From CBFHOS01 sp965657645 (GTDB lineage: Bacteria; Pseudomonadota; Alphaproteobacteria; Puniceispirillales; Puniceispirillaceae): a DNA stretch of 39,577 nucleotides. Under the pieces are notes generated by a model. It had not been told where the DNA came from, ran no database searches, and saw only the letters and a list, made by a program, of their open reading frames with translations. The DNA lies in the NCBI GenBank assembly GCA_965657645.1, contig CBFHOS010000017.1, positions 1 to 39,577 on the forward strand, in the 5' to 3' direction. Positions 7,987 through 17,074 of the stretch are shown piece after piece. Made by a program: the position numbers and the translations under genes. How positions within the stretch are numbered: position 1 is the stretch's first letter; every line of letters starts with the position of its first letter.

Positions 7987-8988
7987 CTATTTATCTTCTT
8001 CCACATCATTTTGCGCGATCGCGGCGGATGCGGGCATTGGCGATTGCGTGATCACATCTGCATCGCGCTCTTTTTCACGGTACACCGCATAGAGCCCGCC
8101 GCAAAGAATAAGGGTCATGCCCGCCCATGCGGTCGGTTCCGGCCAGTCACCCCAGATCATAATGCCCCAGAAAACACCAAAGGGGATCGCCGCATATTCA
8201 AAGGGGGCAATCAACGACGCCTCGACCGCGCGGTAGGCGTTCGATGACACCATAGAGAGAAACAACACGGCAAAGGCACATACCGCGATCATCCCATATT
8301 GGGTCATGTCGGGCATGATCGGCCCCCGCAACAAAAAATCCACCGACGCATTGCCAGACATCTCGGCCGGCATCATCCAGTTCAACAGTAAAAACGGACA
8401 GGCGGCCGCGAAATAACAAACATGCTGGACAGCAACCATCGCCCTTAGATCACCTAGCGATTTAAGCCGCCTTGTCCATATTTGAAACAGGGCATAGCTC
8501 AAGGCTGAGCCAACCACCATTAAGGTCTCTGGCTGGAAATCCGCACTTCCGGGCCGGATAATCAAGACCACGCCAACCATACCGGCAATAACCGAGCCAA
8601 TCCGGTGGATACCAATCTTTTCGCCTAGAAACGGCACTGACAAAAGGGTGATCAACAATGGCGATACAAAAAAGATCGACACAGCGGTCGGCAATGGCAA
8701 GGAACCAAGCGGGACAAAGAACAAGAACATCGCCGTCACAAGGCACATTGAGCGTCCGACAAATAGCCAGAACACTTTGGCCGAAAGCTTGAGCATGCGG
8801 CGCAATCCATCGCTGAACACACTGATTAGGATAAGGCTCATCACGGCGCGAATGGTGATAATCTGCGAGAGCGGCATAGCCCCGCTCAACAGTTTGATCA
8901 GCGCATCATTTAACGGAATAACGGCCATGCCGAGTGCTAACAAAGACAAGGCCACTATGGGACGCTGTGTTGTTTCGCTTAGTTTCAT
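7987..8988 (-). CDS. DMT superfamily transporter (EamA family)
   Basis: A 333-residue inner-membrane protein with the ten-helix, two-EamA-repeat organisation of the drug/metabolite transporter superfamily. The first repeat has the PLNDALIKLL and LPLPTAVSIFFVSPLLITLLSVPFLGEKIG blocks (about residues 24-125). The second includes APFEYAAIPFGVFWGIMIWGDWPEPTAWAGMTLI (about 265-300). The C-terminal ~30 residues are polar and acidic. Such proteins export metabolites, amino acids or purine derivatives, but the substrate is not predictable. It is the last of the minus-strand series, 186 bp downstream of the methyltransferase; I see nothing definite in that gap. Confidence 0.88.
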   Translation of the reverse strand: MKLSETTQRPIVALSLLALGMAVIPLNDALIKLLSGAMPLSQIITIRAVMSLILISVFSDGLRRMLKLSAKVFWLFVGRSMCLVTAMFLFFVPLGSLPLPTAVSIFFVSPLLITLLSVPFLGEKIGIHRIGSVIAGMVGVVLIIRPGSADFQPETLMVVGSALSYALFQIWTRRLKSLGDLRAMVAVQHVCYFAAACPFLLLNWMMPAEMSGNASVDFLLRGPIMPDMTQYGMIAVCAFAVLFLSMVSSNAYRAVEASLIAPFEYAAIPFGVFWGIMIWGDWPEPTAWAGMTLILCGGLYAVYREKERDADVITQSPMPASAAIAQNDVEEDK

Positions 8989-9174
8989 ATGCCCGCCCCA
9001 ATCAGGTGCTATTGACGGTACCGCCTAAACACCTCATTTCGATTATCAGCAATTGCACCACTAATTTCACCACTGTGGAAGCGTTATTTTTGAGTTGCTA
9101 AACCACCGCACCTATGTGCCATCAACCCATGCATCACGGCAATCAGGGGCTGGAACTGATACGGATCTAAATGA

Positions 9175-9840
9175 CTAGGTGATGCAGAATTCTAGGACAA
9201 AGGCGACATCATCAGCATGTAGCGGATCGGTGCCATCATATATTTTGACCTCACGCATACGCAAATCCCGCACAATTTTCGATGTCACCAGCCCGTCCAG
9301 CACAGGGGCAAATCCCATGGCATCATAATGCGCGGCGTTAATACCGATGACCGCACGCGCACCCGATTGGCAGAGCGCAATTAACGATACCAGCGGGTCC
9401 GGCCCAAGATGTCCGTGGGTGAATGTTCCGGCGCTAACCAAGGCGCTATAATTATGCGGCAAATGCGCCAGATCACCGGTTAGATCCGCCTCATGAAGGT
9501 TTTGATACAGGCCCTTTGTCTCGGCTTGGCGCAACATCTCAGCCGACAAATCAACGCCGTCTATAGCCCCGCCAAAGCCAGCATCCCGCATTTCGGCCGC
9601 CACCAAACCGGTGCCGCAACCAACATCCAGAACCCTGCCACCGGGAAAGCCATCACTGGCAAGGGCCGTGACGAACGCTTTGGCGATCACACTTGGATAG
9701 ATATAGCCCAATGCATCAGCGAAAGAGGTGTCATAGTGACTAGCAAAATCACGGTAATAGATGATGTTATCGACTGGCGTTTTAAGGGCGTACGCGCCTT
9801 CTAGAAGCCGGTTAGCCTTTTCATCAGATCGATTATCCAT
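9175..9840 (-). CDS. SAM-dependent class I methyltransferase
   Basis: A 221-residue cytoplasmic Rossmann-fold methyltransferase. The SAM-binding motif I, VLDVGCGTGLVA, lies at about residues 70-81, followed by an acidic motif II (AIDGVDLSAEML, about 94-105) and ALVSAGTFTHGHLGP at the motif IV/V position. The upstream part (YYRDFASHYDTSFADALGYIYP) resembles the N-terminal region of small-molecule methyltransferases of the UbiE/TAM type. It lies 36 bp downstream of the aldehyde dehydrogenase and is likely co-transcribed with it. The methyl acceptor is unknown. Confidence 0.82.
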   Translation of the reverse strand: MDNRSDEKANRLLEGAYALKTPVDNIIYYRDFASHYDTSFADALGYIYPSVIAKAFVTALASDGFPGGRVLDVGCGTGLVAAEMRDAGFGGAIDGVDLSAEMLRQAETKGLYQNLHEADLTGDLAHLPHNYSALVSAGTFTHGHLGPDPLVSLIALCQSGARAVIGINAAHYDAMGFAPVLDGLVTSKIVRDLRMREVKIYDGTDPLHADDVAFVLEFCIT

Positions 9841-9876
9841 GCCTATTCCAAGACCACATTCTAGATAAACTAAGCG

Positions 9877-11319
9877 CTAATCACCAACAATGCCGCTGAT
9901 CGTTTTAACTTCGAGAAATTCCTCGATGCCCCAGAAACCACCCTCACGGCCAACACCAGATTGTTTATAGCCACCAAACGGCATTCCCGACGCTCGGCCC
10001 GCGCCATTCACCTGAACCATACCTGCCCGCAATTGTTTGGCGACACGACGTGCCCGCTCATTGCTACCGGTTTGGATATAGGCCGACAAACCATATGGCG
10101 TGTCATTCGCAAGCTCGATTGCCTCTTCCTCGCTATCGAACGGCATCATCGCCAAAACAGGGCCAAAAATCTCTTCGCGCATAATCGTCATATCAGCAGT
10201 CGCATCAGCAAATACGGTCGGGCGCACAAACCACCCACGGTTCAAGCCTTCCGGCCGACCAACACCACCAGCAACAAGGCGTGCACCTTCATCAATACCG
10301 GCCTGGATCATCGCCTGCACTTTGTCAAACTGCATTTCCGACACCAATGGGCCGATATGATTGCCAGACTTGTTCGGCATATCGACATGCGTGCTAAGGG
10401 CTGTGGCTTTGGCAACTTCTACGGCTTGGTCATAGACACTGCGCTCTACCAGCATCCGCGTTGCCGCATTACATGATTGGCCAGTATTGTTGAAACAGAA
10501 TGCCGCCCCCCGGTTAACCGCGGCCTCAAGATCACTATCGGCAAACACCAAATTCGGGGATTTACCACCCAATTCCAGAGACACGGTCTTTACGCTATCA
10601 GCGGCGGCCTTGCTAATGAGGATACCTGCCCGCGTGGAACCGGTGAAGGACACCACATCGATTTCAGGATGCGAGGACAGGATGCTACCAACGCCCAAAC
10701 CATCGCCATTGACCATGTTGAACACGCCTTTTGGCAAGCCCGCCTCATGGACGATTTCGGCAAATAATATCGATGACATCGGCGCGATTTCTGATGGCTT
10801 TAGCACCATTGTACAGCCAGCCGCCAATGCCGCGCCAACCTTTAACACCACTTGGTTCATTGGCCAATTCCACGGCGTGATGAGCGCGGCAACACCGGCG
10901 GCCTCATACACCACGTCCTGACCGTCTACACCCGGGCGCATCTGGCGTTGCCATTCAAAACCATCCATCGCCCGGATAAAGGCCTTTAGGTGACCGCGAC
11001 CGGCCCCAGCCTGATCGCTGGTCGCCATATCAATCGGCGCGCCCATCTCGGTGGAAATGGCCTCTGCCATCTCGGCGTTACGCGCCTCATAGGCGGCCAA
11101 TATCCGGCGCAAACAATCACCGCGTTCCTGTGGTGAGGTCAATGACCAGCTCGGAAACGCAGCTCTGGCGGCCGCGATTGCGGCTTCGGCATCTTTGGCG
11201 CCGCCCAACGAAATCGTTGCATAGGCATCTTCGGTAGCTGGGTTCAATACAGGCATATCGGTGCCGTCAATCGGATCGACCCATGCGCCGTTGATATAGA
11301 ATTTGCGCTTATCAATCAT
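9877..11319 (-). CDS. NAD(P)-dependent aldehyde dehydrogenase
   Basis: Oxidises an aldehyde to the carboxylate with NAD(P)+. The 480-residue length and motifs are standard for the ALDH superfamily: ITPWNWP with the oxyanion Asn151, KPSE with Lys174, FTGST, catalytic base Glu249 in LELGGKSPNLVF, nucleophile Cys283 in NTGQSCNAATR, and EEIFGPVL near residue 380. I start at 11319 (MIDKRKFYINGAW), which has GAGAG upstream; the ATG at 11337 is an alternative. The gene sits behind a polyamine-type ABC transporter and a DMT exporter on the same strand, so an aminoaldehyde derived from the imported compound is a reasonable but unproven substrate. Confidence 0.93.
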   Translation of the reverse strand: MIDKRKFYINGAWVDPIDGTDMPVLNPATEDAYATISLGGAKDAEAAIAAARAAFPSWSLTSPQERGDCLRRILAAYEARNAEMAEAISTEMGAPIDMATSDQAGAGRGHLKAFIRAMDGFEWQRQMRPGVDGQDVVYEAAGVAALITPWNWPMNQVVLKVGAALAAGCTMVLKPSEIAPMSSILFAEIVHEAGLPKGVFNMVNGDGLGVGSILSSHPEIDVVSFTGSTRAGILISKAAADSVKTVSLELGGKSPNLVFADSDLEAAVNRGAAFCFNNTGQSCNAATRMLVERSVYDQAVEVAKATALSTHVDMPNKSGNHIGPLVSEMQFDKVQAMIQAGIDEGARLVAGGVGRPEGLNRGWFVRPTVFADATADMTIMREEIFGPVLAMMPFDSEEEAIELANDTPYGLSAYIQTGSNERARRVAKQLRAGMVQVNGAGRASGMPFGGYKQSGVGREGGFWGIEEFLEVKTISGIVGD

Positions 11320-11421
11320 TGTCGTCTCTCTTTTCATAGAGGCCGCAATGGCCCCGCCTCGTTAATTCAAATTTCGTTACAGGTTATCATTATAGGTTAT
11401 CGTTACAGTTTATTTGGCACT

Positions 11422-12339
11422 TTAACTCGTGCGTTCGGCCTTAGTCTTGTAACGCTCCGCCACATAAATGCCTCCCAGCACCATTCCTAATGATACTAGA
11501 TGATAAAAATACATAGCTTCAGACAGAAATAAAACCGCCATCAATGCCGCAAAAACTGGCACTAGATTGACGTAAAGTCCAGCCCGATTTGACCCCGCTA
11601 ATTCCACGCCGCGGATAAAAAACAATTGTGCCAAAAGGGATGGAAACACCGCGCAATACAGGATAATCGCCCAGCCATATAACCCTGGCACAATTAACGC
11701 CCCGCGCCAATATTCAATCGCGACCCCGCCCAGCAAAGTCACCGAGGCAAAAAACGAAAAAAACGTCAGCATTAACACCGGCGACATAGCAATGCGCTGG
11801 CTAAGACCAACCGTATAGCCAGCATAGCATAGACAGGCGACCAGCATCAGTAGATCACCAATATTGAATTGCAACATCTGTAATGTCTCCAGCGACCCTT
11901 GGCTGACCAGCACCACCACACCAAGGAGGGATACCAGCATACCGATCACCTGAATGAGACCAACACGCATCCGGAAAAGCACCAGACCGATCAACATCAC
12001 CAACGCCGGTATCGCGCTTTGGGTAATGCCCAGATTAACCGCGGTGGTATATTGCGCCGCTAGGATAAAGAATACGGTAAAGCCAGCCAAGCCAAAGCCA
12101 CCCATTGCCCATATCCAGACAAGCCGTTGGCGGACAATTGGCATCTGAGCCCCCAATTGGCGGCGGTATAACACCAGCAAAATGAGCAAACAGGACAGCC
12201 AGCGCAGGGCCATCATCATCATTGGTGAAATCTCGCCAACGGATAGACGTGCCGCAACCGTATGGCCGCCCCACATCAATGGCGCCAGCACCAATAACAA
12301 CGGCGCCGTGTTCCAAAACCTGTTGAATAATAGTGACAT
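11422..12339 (-). CDS. DMT superfamily transporter (EamA family)
   Basis: A 305-residue polytopic membrane protein with two EamA repeats. LLLVLAPLMWGGHTVAARL opens the first, and ELAGSNRAGLYVNLVPVFAALMAVLFLSEAMYFYH marks the end of the second, the usual RhaT/EamA signature. The start is the ATG at 12339 with AAGGGG just upstream; the GTG at 12363 is the longer alternative. It follows the ABC permease genes by about 60 bp and precedes the aldehyde dehydrogenase by about 100 bp, all on the minus strand. It could export a catabolic intermediate or waste product; the substrate is unknown. It is not closely similar to the other DMT gene at 8 kb, judging by eye. Confidence 0.88.
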   Translation of the reverse strand: MSLLFNRFWNTAPLLLVLAPLMWGGHTVAARLSVGEISPMMMMALRWLSCLLILLVLYRRQLGAQMPIVRQRLVWIWAMGGFGLAGFTVFFILAAQYTTAVNLGITQSAIPALVMLIGLVLFRMRVGLIQVIGMLVSLLGVVVLVSQGSLETLQMLQFNIGDLLMLVACLCYAGYTVGLSQRIAMSPVLMLTFFSFFASVTLLGGVAIEYWRGALIVPGLYGWAIILYCAVFPSLLAQLFFIRGVELAGSNRAGLYVNLVPVFAALMAVLFLSEAMYFYHLVSLGMVLGGIYVAERYKTKAERTS

Positions 12340-12400
12340 TGCGCCCCTTAGCCGGATAGCCACCGCTCTAGGCCGTTTCCAAGGAAAGGGTCAGCGCCGA

Positions 12401-13315
12401 CTAACTATTTGTGATACCGCGCAACCGCTCTGAACGGCGCCGTAATAGTTCAATCACAGTCAATAGTATAATCGACATCAGGACAAGCAGAGTCGCCACA
12501 GCAAGGATTGTCGGGCTGATCTGCTCACGAATGCCTGACCACATCTGGCGCGGGATTGTGCGTTGCTCTGGACTAGCCAAGAACAACACCGCAACGACCT
12601 CGTCAAATGACGTGATAAAGGCAAACAATCCACCGGCAATCACACCCGGGGTAATCAATGGCATCTGGATCTTGAAAAATGTCTCAATCGGCCCCGCACC
12701 CAGCGAATTAGCCGCCCGCACCAGAGATTTATCAAAGCCAACCAATGTCGCCGTAACCGTGATAATCACAAAAGGTGTCCCAAGCACAGCATGCGCCATG
12801 ATCACCCCAAGATAGGTCTGGCTAAGATGGATTTTTGAATAGAAGAAGAACATACCAGCCGCGGTAATCACCAAAGGCACGATCATTGGCGAAATCAAGA
12901 TCGACATGATCAGGCGGCGATAGGGCATTTCAGACCGGCTAAGGCCAATCGCGGCGACCGTGCCAAGCGTGGTCGATAGCAAGGTTGCGCAAATACCGAT
13001 AAAGAAGCTATTGCGGATAGCCCGCATCCATTGCGAGTTTTTCCAGCTATCAGCCATCCACGCCCAGTCAAACGGCGCGTCAGGTGCCGCCATACCATTG
13101 CGGAAGATATCTTTATACCAGCGCAACGAAAACGCCTCTGGATCGAATGTCAGCATCCCGGGGGTAAAGCTGAAATACGGTTCCACATTGAAAGACAGCG
13201 GCAACACAACAAGGATTGGCAGGATCAAAAACAGAAAGATCAGTCCGCAAATAAAGCGAAATGTGTAATGCCAGATGCGCTCACCAACAGTGGTATATGG
13301 GGGTAGCTGTGCCAT
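12401..13315 (-). CDS. Polyamine-type ABC transporter permease (PotC-like)
   Basis: A 304-residue inner-membrane permease of the spermidine/putrescine/opine group. The N-terminal helix (FICGLIFLFLILPILVVLPLSF) is followed by a short periplasmic loop including FSLRWYKDIF, typical of PotC ('FSLRWYxxLF'). The EAA loop that contacts the ATPase is VRAANSLGAGPIETFFKIQMPLITPG (about residues 205-230). It starts 3 bp after the stop of the second permease gene, so the two are translated together. With the ATPase, binding protein and PotB-like permease it makes a complete importer. Confidence 0.92.
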   Translation of the reverse strand: MAQLPPYTTVGERIWHYTFRFICGLIFLFLILPILVVLPLSFNVEPYFSFTPGMLTFDPEAFSLRWYKDIFRNGMAAPDAPFDWAWMADSWKNSQWMRAIRNSFFIGICATLLSTTLGTVAAIGLSRSEMPYRRLIMSILISPMIVPLVITAAGMFFFYSKIHLSQTYLGVIMAHAVLGTPFVIITVTATLVGFDKSLVRAANSLGAGPIETFFKIQMPLITPGVIAGGLFAFITSFDEVVAVLFLASPEQRTIPRQMWSGIREQISPTILAVATLLVLMSIILLTVIELLRRRSERLRGITNS

Positions 13316-13318
13316 GAT

Positions 13319-14584
13319 CTATCCAAGCTTCATATTATCAATGCCGATGATGCGGTCATACGCCCAGTACAATAGCAACACACCCGCGAGCAGAATACCG
13401 CCCAGAGCCGCCGCCAAAGACCAGTTGAGCGATTTTTGCATGTGATAGGCAATCATGTTGGAAATGAGCTGGCCATCCTGTCCACCGACCAACGCCGGGG
13501 TGATGTAATATCCAATAGCCAGAATGAACACCAGCAAGCCTCCCGCGCCAACGCCGGGGATTGTTTGCGGGATATAAACCTTGATAAAGGCCTTAGTCGG
13601 AGTAGCACCCAGTGAACGGGCCGCCCGCATATAGGATGGCGGGATCGTCTTCATCACCGAATAAAGCGGCAGGATCATGAACGGCAACAGAATATGCGTC
13701 ATCGCCACAATCGTTCCGGTCATATTATAAATCAGCGAGAACCGGCTATCATCAGCGGTGACACCTATCCACACCAGAATGTCATTGATCACGCCTTGCG
13801 ATTGCAGAATGGCAATCCAAGCCGTGGTGCGCACCAGCAATGAGGTCCAGAACGGCAATAGCACCATGATCATTAATAGATTGGAATATTTGAGTGGCAA
13901 CGTCGCCAAAAGATAGGCCGCCGGATAACCGAGCAACAGACACAAGAACATAACCGAGCCCGAAATCATCAGGGTCCGGACAAATAACTTGGTGTAGATC
14001 GAGCGCTTGTCATCTTTTTTGACAAAACCCTCATCAACCGTATAACGCGCATCAAGCGAAGTTGCGTAATAGCCGGGGGTGAGGCTTTGGTTAGTAAGCT
14101 TCATCGCTTGCCACGTTTCGAGATTACCCCATTTCTTTTTGGTCTTGATCACCGCCTCTTTATAGGGCGGCTTTAGCTTGGCGGCTTTGCGCGCCGTAGA
14201 GGTGAATAGCGAACGTGTTCCGGCCAATTCCTGGTTCACCCGCGAGGCAACCTTACCAATGGTTTTATCTTTACGATTTTGCACCAGATCGGCAACGAGC
14301 AACGCATACATTTCTTCGGTCGGCTCGCTCACACCGTCCCAAACCCGCAATTCTTCGGTTAGGTTCGGCATGAGTTTAGAGAAGGTATCGTTATAAACAC
14401 CTTGCCACATCAGCGCGATAATCGGGAAAACAAAGCTCGCCAGCACAAAGCCAAGCAATGGCAAAACCATGCCGGTCGCCCGAAGTTTGCTACGGAACAT
14501 AGCCTGCGCCAGCTTTTTCTTGAGCGGCGTGCCGTCTGCAGCGGTAATTGGTTGATTTGTCGATTGATCCATAGGGTGCTTCAT
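13319..14584 (-). CDS. Polyamine-type ABC transporter permease (PotB-like, with large periplasmic insertion)
   Basis: A 421-residue permease, longer than the usual ~290-320 of PotB. The extra length is a charged region between helix 1 (about residues 40-62) and helix 2 (about 206-230), with DDTFSKL-like and RNQELAG-type polar stretches, predicted to lie in the periplasm. Membrane segments and the EAA loop (RAARSLGATPTKAFIKVYIPQTIPG, about residues 320-345) are normal. ATG at 14584 or 14572; the site before either is weak. It is separated from the binding protein gene by a stem-loop terminator. The insertion is also common in some alphaproteobacterial relatives of this family, so it is not by itself a sign of breakage. 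Confidence 0.9.
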   Translation of the reverse strand: MKHPMDQSTNQPITAADGTPLKKKLAQAMFRSKLRATGMVLPLLGFVLASFVFPIIALMWQGVYNDTFSKLMPNLTEELRVWDGVSEPTEEMYALLVADLVQNRKDKTIGKVASRVNQELAGTRSLFTSTARKAAKLKPPYKEAVIKTKKKWGNLETWQAMKLTNQSLTPGYYATSLDARYTVDEGFVKKDDKRSIYTKLFVRTLMISGSVMFLCLLLGYPAAYLLATLPLKYSNLLMIMVLLPFWTSLLVRTTAWIAILQSQGVINDILVWIGVTADDSRFSLIYNMTGTIVAMTHILLPFMILPLYSVMKTIPPSYMRAARSLGATPTKAFIKVYIPQTIPGVGAGGLLVFILAIGYYITPALVGGQDGQLISNMIAYHMQKSLNWSLAAALGGILLAGVLLLYWAYDRIIGIDNMKLG

Positions 14585-14664
14585 CGCCTTGGTGAGATGC
14601 TGTCTAAGTCAGTCACTGCCAGAGTGCAGAGGTTTTGAAAAATCAGGTGACAGGTAAATTAAGC

Positions 14665-14699
14665 AAAGAAATAGCGGCCACCCCAAAGGGTGACCGCTA
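14665..14699 (-). terminator. Intra-operon rho-independent terminator after the binding-protein gene
   Basis: Read on the minus strand, TAGCGGTCACCC-TTTG-GGGTGGCCGCTA forms a 12-bp stem (one G-U pair) with a 4-nt loop, followed by TTTCTTTG. It begins 4 bp after the TAA of the substrate-binding protein gene and lies 80 bp before the permease gene. Partial termination here would give more binding protein than permease, the usual stoichiometry of ABC importers. Confidence 0.8.
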
Positions 14700-14703
14700 G
14701 ATT

Positions 14704-15795
14704 TTATTGAGCCAACCAAGCGTTGAAACGCTCGTTCAGATCGTCCTGATTATCTGCCCAGAATTCAAAGTCATTCTGCAATGCATTGGCAAAGTTGCCA
14801 GGTGCAGTTGGCATATGATCAGCCATCTTGATTGATGGGTTGTCATGGTATGTACCGATCAGAGGCACAGAAGACGCGCGGGCTGGGCCGTATGAAATCC
14901 ATGAAGCCTGATTAGCAAGCTGCTCTGTTGCTGTTGAGAAACGAACAAAGTCTAGTGCCGCTTCAACATTCTTCGAGCCTTTTGGAATTACCCAGAGGTC
15001 AAGGTCATAAATCTGACCGTCCCAAACCATTTCAAAGCTCTGGTCTTCGGCTGCAACAGCGTTAAATACGCGGCCGTTCCATGCAGTTGTGAAGATCACC
15101 TCGCCATCAGCCAATAGCTGTGGTGGCTGGGCGCCAGCTTCCCACCAGATAACGTCGTCTTTGATTGTGTCGAGCTTGGCAAATGCACGCTCCACACCTT
15201 CATCAGTACCTAGTACGTCATAAACTTCTGACACAGGAACACCGTCAGCGATCAATGCGAATTCCATTGTTACCTTTGGTGACTTACGCATACCGCGCTT
15301 GCCAGGATAGGCTTTTGTATCGAAGAAATCGCCCATAGTCTTTGGCGCATTCCAGTTACGAACCTTGCTTGAGTCATACACGTAAACTGATGACCAAACG
15401 ATGTTGGCAACAGCACAATCATGCAATGTACCCGGCAAGAAATCGTCAACAGCTGGCGTACCATCTGGTGCGGCAGGCAATGAGCTATGGTCAATTGTTT
15501 CCAACAAACCTTCGTCACATGCACGGATAGCGTCTGACAATTCTACGTCAACAACATCCCATGACACATTTCCAGACTCAACCTGAGCTTTAATCTCGGC
15601 GATACCCCCGCCGTAATCTTCTGAAATAATTGAATTACCAGTCTTTGCCATCCACGGCTTGTGATAAGCTTCAACCTGTGACTTAGTATATGCTCCACCC
15701 CACGACACGACAGTAAGGTCGGCCGCCACGGCGTTTCCAGCTACGAACGCTGAAACACCAGCAAGCGCAACTATCTTTTTGGTCAATCCAGACAT
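14704..15795 (-). CDS. ABC transporter substrate-binding protein, polyamine/opine type (PotD-like)
   Basis: Periplasmic receptor of the importer. The 363-residue precursor has a signal peptide (charged MSGLTKK, hydrophobic core, cleavage after about AVA at residue 24). The mature part opens with ADLTVVSWGGAYTKSQ, the standard start of PotD/extracellular solute-binding family 1 relatives, and contains GGGIAEIKAQVESGNVSWDVVDVE and AWNGRVFNAV. The ATG at 15795 is favoured because GGGAG lies 9 bp upstream; the ATG at 15804 overlaps that site. Aromatic and acidic residues (WWEAG, YDLDLW) could form a cation-binding pocket, but ligand assignment from sequence is unsafe. The divergent creatinase gene suggests a guanidino or amine ligand. 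Confidence 0.92.
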   Translation of the reverse strand: MSGLTKKIVALAGVSAFVAGNAVAADLTVVSWGGAYTKSQVEAYHKPWMAKTGNSIISEDYGGGIAEIKAQVESGNVSWDVVDVELSDAIRACDEGLLETIDHSSLPAAPDGTPAVDDFLPGTLHDCAVANIVWSSVYVYDSSKVRNWNAPKTMGDFFDTKAYPGKRGMRKSPKVTMEFALIADGVPVSEVYDVLGTDEGVERAFAKLDTIKDDVIWWEAGAQPPQLLADGEVIFTTAWNGRVFNAVAAEDQSFEMVWDGQIYDLDLWVIPKGSKNVEAALDFVRFSTATEQLANQASWISYGPARASSVPLIGTYHDNPSIKMADHMPTAPGNFANALQNDFEFWADNQDDLNERFNAWLAQ

Positions 15796-15821
15796 AATGT
15801 CCATCTCCCTATTATTGTTCT

Positions 15822-15863
15822 ACGCCAAATGGCGTCTCGTAATTAGCGCTATAAGACAGCGCT
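15822..15863 (-). other. Two short hairpins in the transporter ATPase/binding-protein intergenic RNA
   Basis: The 109-bp spacer between the ATPase and binding-protein genes holds AGCGCT-N7-AGCGCT (15845-15863) and the nearly perfect ACGCCAAATGGCGT (15822-15835). Both would fold in the minus-strand transcript a little upstream of the binding-protein ribosome site. They could protect the binding-protein message from 3'-5' decay or be processing sites; this is inference only. Confidence 0.4.
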
Positions 15864-15904
15864 CTATTCGACCCAACCGGTCAAATTCCTATAGATGCAT
15901 TCAA

Positions 15905-17005
15905 TCAGTCATTTCTGAAATCGAGTGCGCGGCAATCATCAGTGCGCCAGCCAACATATGTTTCTGCGCCAATTTTCAGACCAAGCTGGTCGGCGGTATT
16001 TGGCACTTTTACAATGAACTGGTCGTCGCCAGCGACTTTCATCCGGCACCGGATGTGATCGCCAAGGTAAATCAATTCCAGAATCTGGCCCTTTAGCGAG
16101 CTGAGACCAGCCGTCTTTTTCAATGACACAACACAGCGCTCCGGCCGGATCGACAGCATCGAGCGCGTCCCCTTGCCCTCGGTGTTAATCGCCAGCGCCT
16201 TGACGACATCGCCACTCTCTAGCGCCACAGTCGCCACGTCTTTTTTGATTTCCTTGATGGTGCCACCGAGACGATTATTCTCGCCAATAAATTGAGCCAC
16301 AAAAGCGTTCTCAGGCTTTTCGTACAGGGTAACGGGATCAGCAAGCTGTTGGATCACACCATCATCAAAAACCGCAATACGGTTCGACATGGTCAACGCT
16401 TCGGATTGGTCATGTGTCACATAAACCACCGTCACCCCAAGGCTCTCGTGGATATGCTTGATTTCATACTGCATATGCTCACGCAGTTGTTTGTCGAGCG
16501 CGCCCAGCGGCTCATCCATCAACACCAGATCAGGCTCGAATACGAGCGCACGGGCCAAGGCAATACGCTGTTGCTGGCCACCTGAAAGCTGGGCGGGCTT
16601 GCGATCGGCAAAGACACGCATCTGCACCATATCAAGAATTTTATGAACTTTGTCCTCGACCTCAGACGCCGCTAGGTTACGCACCTTTAGCGGGAATGCC
16701 AGATTTTCCGCAACGGTCATATGCGGGAATAGCGCGTAATTCTGAAAGACCATGCCGATGCCGCGCTTGTGTGGGGGGATGTTATTGATCGGACGGCCAC
16801 CAAGCTCAATATCGCCATGGGTCGCGGTCTCAAAACCAGCAAGCATCATCAGGCAGGTTGTCTTGCCAGAACCAGATGGCCCAAGCATGGTGACAAACTC
16901 ACCCGCGGCAATATCAAGGTTCAAGTCTTTAACAACGAGGGTCTCGCCATCGTAGCTCTTTTGCACGCCTTTGAACCGAACGAATGGATCACCGCTGTCT
17001 AGCAT
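15905..17005 (-). CDS. Polyamine-type ABC transporter ATP-binding protein (PotA-like)
   Basis: Cytoplasmic ATPase of the importer, 366 residues. Walker A is GPSGSGKTT (42-50), the Q-loop Gln is at 88, the signature is LSGGQQQR (140-147), Walker B is VLMDEP (161-166) and the switch His is His198. A C-terminal TOBE domain (about residues 280-360) is typical of PotA and related importers. The ATG at 17005 is preceded by AGGT and gives the family N-terminus; the longer ORF from 17065 adds 20 unrelated residues. It is the first gene of the transporter operon (ATPase, binding protein, two permeases) and is divergent from the creatinase gene. Confidence 0.94.
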   Translation of the reverse strand: MLDSGDPFVRFKGVQKSYDGETLVVKDLNLDIAAGEFVTMLGPSGSGKTTCLMMLAGFETATHGDIELGGRPINNIPPHKRGIGMVFQNYALFPHMTVAENLAFPLKVRNLAASEVEDKVHKILDMVQMRVFADRKPAQLSGGQQQRIALARALVFEPDLVLMDEPLGALDKQLREHMQYEIKHIHESLGVTVVYVTHDQSEALTMSNRIAVFDDGVIQQLADPVTLYEKPENAFVAQFIGENNRLGGTIKEIKKDVATVALESGDVVKALAINTEGKGTRSMLSIRPERCVVSLKKTAGLSSLKGQILELIYLGDHIRCRMKVAGDDQFIVKVPNTADQLGLKIGAETYVGWRTDDCRALDFRND

Positions 17006-17074
17006 TATCTTACCTGTTGAATAGTTTCTATTTAAGAGTGAAACAGAGGCAAGTCTATTTAGCAAGACTATAGT

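Noticed and set aside
7740..8009. Minus-strand frame with pentapeptide-repeat-like protein sequence (LFGALIFA units)
   Set aside because: It is antisense to ccmE; the apparent repeats are the reverse reading of the 30-bp duplication and its degenerate copy.
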